DNA of 64,000 bases, taken from Rhipidocladum racemiflorum (Eukaryota > Streptophyta > Magnoliopsida > Poales > Poaceae). Below the pieces are notes generated by a model. It did no database searches. It saw only the letters and a list, made by a program, of their open reading frames with translations, and was not told the DNA's origin. Within the stretch, counting starts at the first letter, position 1. Each line of letters opens with the position of its first letter. A program made the translations under genes and the position numbers. Below, piece by piece: positions 44,932 to 56,590 of the stretch. The stretch spans positions 42,572,276-42,636,275 of the forward strand of contig CM070569.1 in the NCBI GenBank assembly GCA_036346355.1, written 5' to 3'.

Positions 44932-45187
44932 CTCCCTCCGGTTCACAAAAATTTGTCGGTTCAAGAAACGTGCGATCAAACTTTTGAAACTTTAGCTATC
45001 AATATCTTTTAAAATATTTGGATTGGATGCATGAAAATCATATGTTAGATTCGTCTCGTAACGTACTTTCATAGTATTATAATTTTATTAGACTTTTTAA
45101 ATATATTACAATAGAAGTTATTGGTTAAAATTTAGTTTTGGGAACCGATCGATGTACAAAACAACAACTATTTGTGATCAGATGGAG
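44932..45187. mobile_element. Stowaway-like Tc1/mariner MITE (256 bp)
   Basis: Ends CTCCCTCCGGTTCAC and GTGATCAGATGGAG are inverted, with TA on each side (44930-44931, 45188-45189). CTCCCTCCGT-type ends are diagnostic of Stowaway. Confidence 0.9.
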
Positions 45188-45189
45188 TA

Positions 45190-46622
45190 CAGAGAAGAGA
45201 TAGTTATTGCACAGCATCTAGAGATAATATTTAGATATAAATACTGTATGAGCTGATTTTAGCATTTATTCTAGATGACATAGATGAAAAATAAAATAAG
45301 TAGTGGATTTTATTATTGTGCTTGCTACGGGAGAGAGAGGGGGCATCATGCAAGCTAGGATCGGCTGGGCGGGCGTCTAGGTTCACGGAGCACTGGCAAA
45401 ATGCTGCGAGGACGTACCAATCTGCACGGCGCAAGTGGGGGGAGCACGACCGGCCGGATAGCGTCCGCCTCTCCCTTCAGTTTCTCCGGCCGTCTATTGA
45501 TCGGCGAATCGATCACTCGATCGATCCGATCAAGAGGCCAAGCAGTCCGTGCATGCACTGATGCACATCTGGATCGATCTTGTCATGCCGGACCTGTACT
45601 GGAAGTACGTACTTCTTCATGTGAAGTGTACCATGTATGCGTCTGACGATCTAGCCGTGGTGCGTTTCGAACCAGCACGTAGCTGGATTGTGCCTAGGCG
45701 CCCTGCACTGATATTATTATTTATTATACCTATATTAAGCTCGGGAGCTTCCCAGCCTCCTGAGGCATCCCAGCTGTCATCCCGTCATTTTCCGAAAAAG
45801 CCCCTCCATTCTTTTAAATTACGGATAGGTTCCTACGAATTTACGAAAATGTTCTTCGCGATTTTTTGTGAGGGCAAGAAAAAAAAATTTCGAATCGCGT
45901 TTGGCTCCCTCCCTCGCTACTTTACGGAAAAAGCCTCCCGTTAAATACAAATCGCGAACGAGCCCTTTTCTACTTTTCAGGATAGCAATGAAGTCTAAAA
46001 ATATAGCAAACAGGTCCCCAATTTTTACATCCAAATCCTTTTTTCATTTTCCCCGAAAAAATATTTACGTCAACAGAAAGATGTGTACTTTTTCCCAGCG
46101 CGATCTCTAATATTTCTCGAACCTCTAAAATTTTTAAAAATACATCTAGGTCTATCTTTTCTCCGGAAAAAAAATGCAAAATCATTTTCCGTTCATACGT
46201 GCGACGTGCGCCGCGTTTATTGGCCTAGAGTATAGCTACAGCATATCTCGTTGGTACAGGGTGCTCATGTTCTTTCTGATGAGATGCATGGTCTCTGGTA
46301 ATAATTTACGATGACATGGATGCCCCATAAATGTGCATATATTACACACATCTATTTATCATTGAAGTTAGGAGAAAAGCTTGTTCTACTTTGATGTTTT
46401 TTTTGAGATTGAGTGTTTGGATTGTCGGCGACGTCACAACCACAGACATATACATCTGCATCCAAAAAGCAAGAACGATTTCACTATATATATGCGTCCC
46501 AAACTCCCAATCGTTATTATCTAATTAACACATGGTTAAAAAATAATAATTGACCACAAACTATCAGCATCCAAAATGCCAGAACGAACTTTGAGCTGAA
46601 TACATGGGTCCAGGGTCCCAAT
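45190..46622. other. intergenic DNA, repeat-like, unclassified
   Basis: A moderately GC-rich patch (45350-45560) is followed by a segment (45780-46180) with many CCCGTTAAAT/CGGAAAAAG words that looks like an old LTR fragment. I found no matching ends and no gene. Confidence 0.35.
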
Positions 46623-47199
46623 CGAATTGTTTTAAATAATATTTTTTTAAAAAAATTATAGAAATAATATGCCGAAATGAATAATAACAGAAATACCCAC
46701 CTATCGATATTTCAAATGTTGACAGAGGTTTGTCAATAACGGTCAGCTCTCTGTCGATATTTAAAATGTCCACAAAGAGTGGGAAATTTAGTTAAATAAT
46801 ATAGAAAAAATAAAAATTACAAAGATAATATGCCGAAAAGAAAAATAACAATAGTATACTTCTATTGCCATTGTAAACAGCGATAGAGTTCTGTCACCAG
46901 TAGAAATGGTGACTTGATGGTGTGGATGCTGCGTGGGATGTTAGTCGCCATGACAATTGGCATAGCATGATGTAGAAAACAATGAGAGAAAATAAAAATA
47001 TTAGGGTGCATAGTATGATATAGAAATAATAGGGTACATAATATGACATCGTCGACATAACATGACATAGAAAATAATAAAAGAGGCATGGCGCGACGAC
47101 ACGGATGGACTATAGATGGAAACTACAGCTAAGGTACATGCACGTCTTTTGAAAAAGAAAAAAAAAAGTCATGCTTATTGTCGTAGACCCCATATGGAA

Positions 47200-49850
47200 T
47201 GATCCATCAGTGCCTTTCCCTTTGATTTTGTGAAGCTTGCGGCCTTGGCCTTCTTCTAATTAGGCATATACACACCGACCCAATAATAGTCTTCAAGCGC
47301 GATCTTAGGCTCCTCCCACGCGCGTGTGTATTGCTCGTTAGCTCTCTTCTTCATCTTCTTGCGATGTGCCTGAAGCTCCTCTTATGCGTTTCAGAAGGGA
47401 TTTGATTCAGGACAGGGGTGCAGTGGCTTTGCATGGTTTTTCTTCTGTGGTCTTAGGCTCAAGCTTCCAACGTTTGTATCGCTTGGGCGCTACAAGGTAG
47501 TCCAGGTAGCGACTGTGTTCGTACAACACTCTATTGTACTTGTCTGGCCCATCGATCCACTGGAAGAAGTAGCATGTTATCTCTTGCTGGGATTATGCGC
47601 CGATAAAGTTAAAGCTCAAGGGAACACAACATGCATTACGGAATGTCCATGCTTGTCGTTAACTTACAAGGAGCTACTGGCACATGTAGAAAGCGTGATC
47701 GGCGGTGTCTACATGGGTGGACAGCTTGATCCATGCCGGAAGACCACAGTCACAGTTTCGCAGGGGAAACTCGAGGGGCACAAGTACATCCTTGCAAGAA
47801 CTATCAGGGTAGGATGCCGCCTTCTCAAGATTCCTCCGCCGCTTCTAAAGAAGCTCCACGTAGGTGGATATCGGCAACCCTGATGGTGTAGGATAGTGTT
47901 GGGTGTGACACTGGAACAGATGGAGTGTACTTGGTGGGGGTTGAGCTAATGAAGAAGTATTGCCTGGGTAACCGATGGTTTTATAGCTAGTGTGTAGTCG
48001 ATGCAGGGCTGATAGATTGGGAGGTCGCGTGTCTTCATTTTAGTTTAACAAATGTGGTTGCAACGTATTGTCACTTCGGTCTAACAAAGCAGTGTGCATC
48101 GTATTGTCAAATCGGGCTTACAAGTCAATACGCAGTGTGTTATCAAATCAGACTAAACAAGGGGCTATGTGCTGTGACATCGCCCTGACAAAGATAATGT
48201 CTGCGTGTTGTCCAATCGGTCTGACAAAGCTACTAGCTGCGTGTCGTGAAATTGGCCTAAAAAAATTAATGTATGTGCGTTGTCCAATCAGCCTAACAAA
48301 CCTGTTGGCTGCGTGTTGTCAAATTGGCCTAAAAAAGTAGCTAATTGCGTGTTGTCCAATTGGAAGTTGTTAGCACGGGGGAAGTAATTTCGTAATACGA
48401 TCAAACAAATTGATAACGAATTAAGCGTTCCATATAAAAAGGGGCATGCATGATTATAGTAGTGAGGAAAGAAAAAAAAACTAGCCATGGTTCTTGCGCG
48501 GTGTGACCCCTCGTGTGGTCCCTGGCCTCCTTTCGACGTTGCACATGTCTGAATGGATATGTCAAGTGGTCAAGTGCGAGTCCACGAGTGGTCCTAGTAG
48601 GGCGTGCTGCTGCTGGTGGAGTAACGAAGGCGGTGTGGGATGGTTGACTTGGTCCGAGCACATCGGCAAGCTACGATGAACCAAGGACAACACCTAGCGA
48701 TTGCTAGGCGGTGTTGACGAACCACTCCTTGACTAGGGCATTGTCGATGTAGAACGAGGTCATTGGAGTGGGTCGCGCTGTGGTTATGTGCTGCATCGTT
48801 CGTTCCTGACAAATGTTTTACGTTAGTACACCACATAATGCAGAGAACGTACTAGACGAATGGATATCGCGAAGGTGTACCTAGAGTCATGTAGATGTGA
48901 GGTGAAGAATGCTGCCAACTGAAGCCCCTGGTACATCGGGAGGGGCGGTTTGCGTGTGCGCTGTACCAGCTGTGGTGTGCGGCATGGTTGGCCACGTACG
49001 ATGGAGGAATGGGCATGGATCTGTACCACGTCGTCGTCCCTAGGCCTCATGTAGGACATAAGGTGGACGATGTGTGTCGTCTTTTGGTAAGCACGCTGCA
49101 ATGCCCGTCTGAGGTAGTCCATGCTGACCTCCGATCTATCCCCCATCAACTCGAGACATCAATGAGGCGAGCTCCTCGAAAACCTCCCTTGTAAGGTCAC
49201 AATAGGCATGCATTAAAAGGTTTGTTAGTTGTTACAATTGTATTATCGGTACATTATATGACATGTGAAAAGAAGTAGTATCCGAGCGATGAAAAGCTAA
49301 GTCTGGCTGCGTGGGGTAGGTGTCTGCCATAGAGGGAACATGCCTTGGAGGTGACTTGACCATAGCTGAAGAACAAGAGAGGACATCCGCCGAGGTTGGA
49401 AGTTCCGCCATGCGATGACACCTGTCACAAATGCTTCTATGTGATTGCGTAGACTCCATCAGCACGCATGTGTATGGGACAACTATAGAACACTTCCAAA
49501 GAGTGTCCCACTTAGGCTGGTACGCATGGACAAACCATGGGCAACCCTCCATCTAGCATCTCACATCGTACACTCACTGATCTAACTTTGCAAACTTAAA
49601 GGTTCTCTGCAGCGACACTGCCCATGCTGTCACTGCTTCCTTCACCTCACACTTATTCTTGTAAATCGCTTCTTATTGTACCTCATTCTGATCATACTCT
49701 CATGTGATGTCTTCACCCCCGTTGATCAGTAGCCTATCGAATTGACACTAATCCCACTTCGTAGGAAAAGGCTCTTCTTCATCTTCATCGTTACTTAAAG
49801 CCTCGTAGTCACGGCTCTCTGCCTCTATCACTTCTACCAACAATTCAATA
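47200..49850 (-). pseudogene. MULE transposase, heavily decayed
   Basis: On the reverse strand, an acidic N-terminal segment (49830-49740) is followed by EAVTAWAVSLQRTFKF, a stop, and GCPWFVHAYQPKWDTLWKC (49546-49490). This is the N-terminal region of plant MuDR transposases. Downstream to 47200 only fragments remain, such as YLDYLVAPKRYKRWKLEPKT near 47500. The DDE catalytic core is not recognisable. Stops and frameshifts occur throughout. Confidence 0.65.
48066..48374. repeat. 36-bp minisatellite, about 8.5 copies
   Basis: Consensus like TTGTCCAATTGGCCTAACAA plus TGCTAGCTGCGTG. Units start at about 48066, 48102, 48139, 48176, 48207, 48243, 48279, 48315 and 48351; most are 36-37 bp. Because 36 is divisible by 3, it creates a chance 90-codon frame with 12-residue repeats. 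It lies inside the MULE. Confidence 0.85.
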
Positions 49851-50587
49851 TGTTCTCCCTCATCTACCACACACATTTGTTCCTGCAATTCTAGCATTGG
49901 AACATCTACTTCCTCACCTTGCACTCCCTCCTAACCCGAACTCACATCCTGTCTCACTAAGCATTCTGCAATTTGGCTGCTCTCCCCAAGTTTCTCTAGT
50001 TCATCACCAACAACCTCTTGCTACGTCACATAGCCGGCATGAACTGTCTAAAACGCTTGCGCCAGCAAAACTAATGGCCATCCTTTCTTATTCTTCATTC
50101 TTACGTACGAGCTCCACGACTTCAGCTCCTTTAGTTCCACTAGCTCTCAGTATGTACAATCCCATCCCCCGACACCCTACCCCCGTGCAATTTGAGACCA
50201 TGCAAATCATGGTCCAACGAGAACAGGTGGTACAACCATCTAGTAACCTTGCCCCATGAACACTCCCCTGAACGTGCCAGACTAGCCACCACACTTGGAA
50301 AATGACTTAGTTCCACCATTTGTGCACCATGTATGGAACCCCTTCTCCGTAGTGTATTTTAAATTTTACTCGCTCATCCATACCTGTCAAGCATTTCATC
50401 AAATTCTTATTACGTGCACAACGAGCGCTATCAACTCTATCTATACCAGTACACTGTTGCAGCCATAGATAAATTTATTTTTTCAACTACATATTACCTT
50501 GCATACTTTTCATAATTTTGTATGTCCAATCTGATCCATACTAAACCATACATGCAGCTACGAATGTAAAAATACTTATATGTGTAC

Positions 50588-51011
50588 ATAACTATTGTTA
50601 CTCTATACAGATAATTATTTACGAACGTAATTAATCTGCTCGCTAAATCATGTATAAAAAACTATTCCTACTCTACACAGTTAATTATTTACAAACCTAA
50701 TTAATCCGGTCGCTAAGTCAGGTATCTATGTAAATAACTATTGCTACTTTACAGAACTAATTACTTACAACCTAATTAATCTGGTCGCTAAGTCGCATAT
50801 CTGAACAACTGTTGGTACTCTAGATAGCTACTTATTTACGAAACTAATTAATCTAGTCGCTAAATCATGTATCTAAAAAAACTATTGCTACTCCATATAG
50901 CTAACTACTTACAATCTAATTAATCTAGTCGCTAAGTCATATATATAAACAAATATTGCTACTCTACACATGTAATTACTTACAAATCTATTTAATCAGG
51001 TCACTTAGTCG
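50588..51011. repeat. 70-76-bp tandem repeat, six copies
   Basis: Landmark TTAATCTGGTCGCTAAGTC recurs near 50631, 50701, 50777, 50848, 50920 and 50992, with a shared ACTATTGCTACTCTACACAG block between. It lies just inside the right arm of the MULE, where subterminal repeats that bind transposase can occur. Confidence 0.85.
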
Positions 51012-51071
51012 TATTTTCAAATTATAATTGACCTGAGAAAAAAATTTACCTGCGAAAAGAAAAAAAAATGG

Positions 51072-51200
51072 TTCCTACTCTTCTCCTTCCTCCCCTTCTC
51101 CTCCTCTTCTTCTCCCTCTCTTCTTCTCCCCTTCTCCTTCTCTTCCTCCTCTCCTCTTTCTCCTCTTCTTTCTTCTCTTCCTCTTTTTCCTTTCTCGGTT
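51072..51200. repeat. pyrimidine-rich CTT/CTC simple repeat
   Basis: Nearly pure C/T on the + strand for about 125 bp. It yields low-complexity frames on both strands that are not genes. Confidence 0.85.
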
Positions 51201-51407
51201 GGTTGCGACAAGAGGTCTGGCCGAACGCTACACTCAGCCAGACTGGTGACAGAAAGCTTAACCGTTATCGACAGGCCTCTGTTGACATTTCAAATGTCGA
51301 TAGAGAGTCGATATTTTAAATATCGACAGGTGGGTATTTCTATTATTATTTATTTTGATATATTATTTTTGTAATTTTTCTAATAATATTATTTTAAAAG
51401 AAAATTC

Positions 51408-52402
51408 GGTGCCAAATGCCAATCAGCATGAACGAACTGAAAGCCAAGTAGGAGTAAATCTCTAGACGATTTCATGTCACCAAAGGTACGACTAACTGTT
51501 CCGGTCAAGAATCCCGGCTCCAGAGGACGACTATAGACTATAGAGTACAGATTCTCCAGCTACGGTACGTCGGCACTACACGTGTCAACACGGCCACGGC
51601 CAATGGGCAAAAAGAAGAAATTGACCACTCCCCATTTAATAATTCCCCAGCTAGCAGGCTCCCTGATGGTAACTCCTGTTTAACTGTCAAACAAGGAAAA
51701 CTCAGAACTCAAATTCTCAACTGCTCGAAGAAAAATAGTAAATAAAAAGGATCTTCGTTGGAACATAGAAAAATTTCTGCTTCCAACGATAAATGGAACT
51801 GCTCAGTGTTAAAATTTTGCGTCTCAAACAGGCTCCAAAGGGGAACAATAGTGCTGGAGAAAAAACGATGGAATTATGCTTGGTTCAGTTCGTGAAAAGA
51901 AAGAAAGAATTCAGCGTTGGCGAGCACGATTTCTGATGCGGGAGGGAGGGCCATGCAAGTTGTACATGCGCATCGCCGTGGTCAGCGACGGGAGGCACAT
52001 CGCCGTCGGCGAGGGGGCGGCCCGGGCGACGCGACGACAGCGAACGGGGCTCCACGCCTCCACGCGTCGGGCTCGCGCCGACCCGGCGCGCTCTGGACCA
52101 CCGGGGCCTGCCTCCCTCCAGGGCCCACCATGACCTGACGACCGGCCGGAGAGTTGGCCACTAGCCCGGTCCTTCGATCGCTACGTGCGCGCGCACTGCT
52201 TGCGTCGCGAGCATGGCGGGCCCGCGCGACGATTTTGGCCGTTGCTCCCGCACGGACGGCGCGTTACGTACGTACGTGGCCGCCGGCGAGGTTAGGTTAC
52301 GTGCGCGCGGCATACGTGGAGGCCCGCTCGTTCGCGTACGTACGTAGGGATCACCGCCCTACATACATGCTACGGTACTAGGAAAATTTTGATAGGTGTA
52401 TA
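51408..52402. other. intergenic DNA with a GC-rich island
   Basis: 51940-52360 is strongly GC-rich, with many CG dinucleotides and several ACGTACGTACG runs. It looks like the start of a gene or an exapted fragment. Short frames exist but none has motifs or plausible continuity, so I call no gene. Confidence 0.4.
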
Positions 52403-52777
52403 TAGGGTTTTAAATATGGACGAAAATCATGATTTTCGATCGTATCGAACCGGCTCGATAAACTATACTAATCGATAAACTAGTCTAATTTAGAAAATTT
52501 AGAAAATTTTATGCGGCATAAACTGCTCGAAAATCGGTGAAAATCGTTCGAAAATCAGTTTTCGAATTGTTTCGCTTAGTTTGCTGATTTTTTGAAGAAA
52601 CCGGTCGAAAATTAGTGAAAATCACTCGAAAATATGCAAAATTAGTTAATTTTCTCTTTTCTTATCGCCGAGTTCAAAGAGTTTAACTTCGAAAACGTTC
52701 AGTTCTACCGATTTTCGATGAAAATTGGTGACAAACGGTGGGCGATTTCTGAGCTCAAAACGGTATTGTAATCCCTT
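52403..52777. mobile_element. possible hAT-like element (375 bp) rich in GAAAATC words
   Basis: Left end TAGGGTTTTAAATATGG and right end (reverse complement) AAGGGATTACAATACC are weak inverted repeats. Flanks GGTGTATA/GGTGTGCG share the first five of eight bases. The inside repeats CGAAAATCG and TCGAAAATC many times. Confidence 0.4.
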
Positions 52778-53035
52778 GGTGTGCGCATTTCAGATGTATA
52801 AATCTCTAGTCTTGTATAATCATTTTGTAATATCGTAAATACAACATATATATTTAAAATTTGCTAAAAGTAATACAAATAGTTCTAAGGTCTTAAAAAT
52901 TTCAAACCATCAGAATCAATACTAATTCAATCAACAATTTAACCTATTGAAAATATAAATATTTAGTGTTTCTAAAATTTTTAGGGGTACCGAGGTATAC
53001 CCGGCACTCCTTGCTCCTGTATACAACCGTATATA

Positions 53036-53215
53036 CTCCTTCCGTTTTTTTAACTGAAGTTTTTGCTTTTTCGCGGCATCTGATATACAACTTTTCTACA
53101 TTGTTTTTTATATTAAGATATATTAAAAATTAGTTTTAAACATATTTACGATTAAACATTAGAATATTTAACGACAAAGATTATAGGTCGTTAACTTAAA
53201 AAAAAACAGAGGGTG
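53036..53215. mobile_element. Stowaway-like MITE (180 bp)
   Basis: Ends CTCCTTCCGTTTTTTTA and TAAAAAAAAACAGAGGGTG are imperfect inverted repeats with TA on both sides (53034-53035, 53216-53217). Confidence 0.7.
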
Positions 53216-53589
53216 TATGTAGGACAAGGTAATCTCTCGTCCAATTTTGCACAACGAGGAACGGGAACATTTTGCAAAAAAATTTAGAGATCAGGATAAC
53301 TTTTACGTGTTGTCTTAATTCATTGTTTGAAATAAGGTCTAAATTCATATGTTGTTTTTTTTGCACACGGTGATTAACTGGCTTGAAAAATACCTTTGAG
53401 CTATATATATATATATATTAACTAACCTACAAGGGAATGGCTACGCCCTTCCTGAAGGGTGCCACGTCGATGCGCTTGTATTGCCCCGCCGTTTACGTGC
53501 CTTCGGTGCGCCGCGCCTGGCCTCGTAATTCTTATTTCTGAATCCCAAATGGACGTACCCACAATCAAGTTGATAGCATCTGGTAGGGA

Positions 53590-53910
53590 ATGAAATCTTG
53601 TGGGGATTTTGTGAAATCTCGAATCTCGAACCTCTATGAGTTTTATAATCCCAACGAAACTAAGAAAACCCTAAAAAATTCAAAGTGCTACAGTAATCTA
53701 AAATTTCGATAAGATCTCAATAAATTTAATCGAAATTTCGGTTTTTTTGACAAGCATTTGATCGGATAGGATTCTTTATGTCGTTTTCCATGTGGAACCA
53801 AAATTTCAAAAAAAATTGATAATTGTTGGACCAATTTTTGTTCAGTTAAAAATCACCGAGATCTCGGAAATCTCGGTTAAAAAAGAACTGGATTTGAATT
53901 TTTGCTTTTT
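53590..53910. repeat. fragment of the GAGATCTCGG repeat family
   Basis: Contains AAATCTCGAATCTCGAACC and ACCGAGATCTCGG words like those of the element at 56591-57954. No clear ends. Confidence 0.45.
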
Positions 53911-53929
53911 GGATTAAAATTCTAATTTG

Positions 53930-55228
53930 TTTTAAACATAATTGCTTGCATAATGTGTATCAAATATAGTTTAAACCCAGTTTAAAATGATTATTTATGC
54001 CCATATTGATTTATGACCACATTTGTAATTTGATTCCATTATGCCATTATAACCTTAAGATTATACTTCTAGATATGTGATGATAATCAAAATAATTATA
54101 GAACTACTTATACTTGCTTAGAACCGAAATAAGGAATTTTGGGAGTTTTGTGCCCAATAAAATTTGTTAAAATGAAATTATGCCTTCGATGCTATGAAAA
54201 GTTATGATGAAAATAAAAATGTGGTTTAGACTGGGCGAGAAAGGTTGACCGGTGGTCTTTGGGTTTGTTGAAAGCTCGCCTAGTCAGCTAAGGACCGGTC
54301 TGAGTTTCACTGAATGTAAAACCTAACTGTACTACCACAAATCTGGTATGGGACAGATCTGACTAACTAATCTGCAACATTCCATTGATGGTCATGTCAT
54401 TTGTTATTTCTTAGGCGCAAGAGGGGGCTTCTGACTAGGGTGGTTTTAGCCCAATCATTAGTGGAACCTTAGCGAGGGATGGCTACTTTAGAATGACACT
54501 TTGTAAAGGCCTTGTCATGATCTCTCTGTTGCACACTCAAAGTGGTGTGTTAATTGCATGGCAACAAGAGTTGATCTTGTCTTGTGAGTAAAGTTGTACA
54601 ACCTCTACAGAGTATAAAACTAATCGATTAGTCACGCCCGCGGTCATGGGCATGCCGAGCAAGCATTCATAGACTAGATTTTAAGATTTTCAAAGATAAT
54701 TTCAGTTGGATTGATTTTCCATTGCAGGAAAGTTGGGTATCTCTAGGATGGATTCATGTGTTAAAAGGTTTCTAAAAGAAAATCTTTCCTATCTAAAAAT
54801 ATGCGTTTGAAAAATCAATTAGGATATTAAAAACTTATTTTATTCAAAATTTAACCATATAGCCTTCCTTTGTCAACTGTACTTAAAAAATGCATATCCC
54901 GTGTAATTTGCGAGTACATTCAGTACTCACTCTTGCTTTGTTGTTGCTTTTAGAGGATGAGCTCTACTATGATGGTGAGGACCAAGACGTCTAGGTCACT
55001 TTCCCAGTCGATTGCCTATGGCAATTTAATTGGACTATTTGTACTATTATATGCTTCCATTGTAATATTTTATTTGCCCTGCATGCCATGCATAATGTAA
55101 ACTTTGAACATTATTAATAAATGCAATGGATATATTGTGTTATTATTTTGCTGTGTGTACTAGTTTTTTCTGGGCTAGTACAAAATACATAAAGAATTTT
55201 GAAAGTGTTTTTTTTTCAAGATCTGACA
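53930..55228 (+). repeat. 3' part of a giant LTR, related to 20311-24847
   Basis: Ends AGATCTGACA like the giant LTRs (TCTGACA / TCTCACA). It carries the same ordered signals: CCTCTACAGAGT, palindrome CTAATCGATTAG (54620-54631), hairpin GAGTAC-ATTCA-GTACTC (54912-54928), TTTTAG plus a short acidic frame, then TTGCCTATGG. The LTR start is missing. Confidence 0.7.
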
Positions 55229-55382
55229 AAAAAAAATATAGACATTTTAATAAAACGTTCTCTTTGTTTATAGAAACGATGCATAGGCACTCTAAAAAAC
55301 ACATCTACAACCCTGTAGAGATAGGGAAAAAATGCCTCTATCATGTTAAGAAAATGCCTCTATATGGGGTATGTGTTGTAGT
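55229..55382 (-). mobile_element. CACTA transposon end fragment
   Basis: The reverse strand begins CACTACAACACATACCCC and then repeats AGAGGCATTTT twice. CACTA plus subterminal repeats is diagnostic of En/Spm-type ends. The other end was not found. Confidence 0.5.
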
Positions 55383-55719
55383 GGGGTCCCTACATTCCAG
55401 TCTGAACCACAAACCTATATCCTCTCATTGGACAGAGATTCGGTGTAGTCTCGTGGGGATTGCAAGTTAAACAATCCCTGCAGGACCGTCAGATTAAAAA
55501 TCGGTAGCCTAGATCGGCTGAAAACATTGTACAGTTTTTTACTGTACAAAAACACTGTTCATCTAATTTTTAGCCAATCTAAACCATTCGATGTCTCGAT
55601 CGGATGGTCTGTGACTATAAAAACTGCTTAAGTTGTAGTCTTCACAGGTATTGTACCTCCTCCCTGTCCCCTCCCATCATCATATACATGGATTCAATTC
55701 AAGCACGAGGAATATGTTG
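55383..55719. other. intergenic DNA, nothing certain
   Basis: A short stretch with an inverted TGTACAG-TTTTTTA-CTGTACA hairpin near 55530 suggests a small repeat remnant. No gene. Confidence 0.35.
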
Positions 55720-55722
55720 TAA

Positions 55723-56285
55723 GAGCATCTCCAGCAGAGCCCCTAAACCAGCCCCTAAACCTTAAAATAGGGAGTGTAGTAAAAAAAAAACAGATTCAGC
55801 AGAGCTCCAACTCAAGCCCCTAAAATTAGGGGGCCCCTAAATTTGCCTCCTCAGCCCCAATTCCCATGAGGCCCCTACTCAAGCCCCTAAAATTAGGAGG
55901 CCTCTAAATTTGCCTCCTCAGCCCTAATTTCTAGGGACACGAGTACAACCCCTATTATTGAAGATAAGGAAATACATGAGAGGCTTCGAAAATTTTATCA
56001 TATTTTGAAAATTTTAAATTTAAATTTTAAATATCATGTTTTTAAATTGTAAATGTTAATATGCTTATGTTTTATGTATTACAAATATTTTTGATTGAAT
56101 TTTAGTGGTGTCAAATAAAGATTATACATAGCGGATATGTCAAAATAGGAGAAAAAGTAAAATAGGGGCTGAGATTTAGGGGCTGTTGCTGGACTTATGT
56201 TCTGAAAACAGGACCTCAAAAAATAGGGGGAGCCCCTAAATCCAAAATAGGGACCCTGTTTTAGGGGACCTTGCTGGAGATGCTC
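55723..56285. mobile_element. PIF/Harbinger-type element (about 563 bp)
   Basis: Ends GAGCATCTCCAGCA and TGCTGGAGATGCTC are near-perfect inverted repeats flanked by TAA on both sides. Inside, a block containing AGCCCCTAAAATTAGG followed by CCTCCTCAGCCC is duplicated (about 55816-55865 and 55876-55927). No transposase. Confidence 0.8.
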
Positions 56286-56302
56286 TAAGCAGGCTAGAAT
56301 TA

Positions 56303-56538
56303 GGCCCCGTTTGGCAACTTGGAACCGGGCTGTTTCTACTAGATTCTGGAAGAAACCCAATCAAACGAGCTAAAGCTCGGAACGATTCCTTTCGGATCGT
56401 TTCTTCTTTTTTCACTATGTGGCCGAATCGGTATCTACCCCGTTCCAATGATTCACAGAATTCTACATGAAACGTTTCTATCAAGAATCTGGAATCTTTC
56501 TATTTCTACTAGAATCTGGAACCATACCAAACAGGACC
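56303..56538. mobile_element. Tourist-like MITE (236 bp)
   Basis: Ends GGCCCCGTTTGG and CCAAACAGGACC are inverted and flanked by TTA (56300-56302, 56539-56541). Confidence 0.85.
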
Positions 56539-56590
56539 TTAATACAACTCGATCTTCATCGCAGAGACAGACCACTGGATGTAAGCAGAC

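Larger units (their letters stand above)
46624..51407 (-). mobile_element. Mutator-like element (MULE) with long inverted ends (about 4.8 kb)
   Basis: Left arm (46624-46910) and right arm (51226-51407) are inverted copies. Both start GAATT..TTTTAAA and share GAAATACCCACC followed by TGTCGATATTT-type words, ending near TTCTGTCACCAGT. Flanks GGTCCCAAT and GGTGCCAAA match at 7 of 9 positions when the left boundary is set one base earlier (46623), the Mutator duplication length. The interior has a ruined reverse-strand MULE transposase and two minisatellites. Confidence 0.8.

Noticed and set aside
48068..48340. 90-codon frame with 12-residue Cys-rich repeats
   Set aside because: It is explained by the 36-bp minisatellite being a multiple of three; outer units have other lengths and break the pattern.
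48066..48374. CRISPR-like array
   Set aside because: Units are diverged and directly adjacent without spacers, and the context is a plant transposon.
51068..51319. Forward frame starting in the pyrimidine tract
   Set aside because: It is low-complexity translation that then enters the MULE inverted arm.
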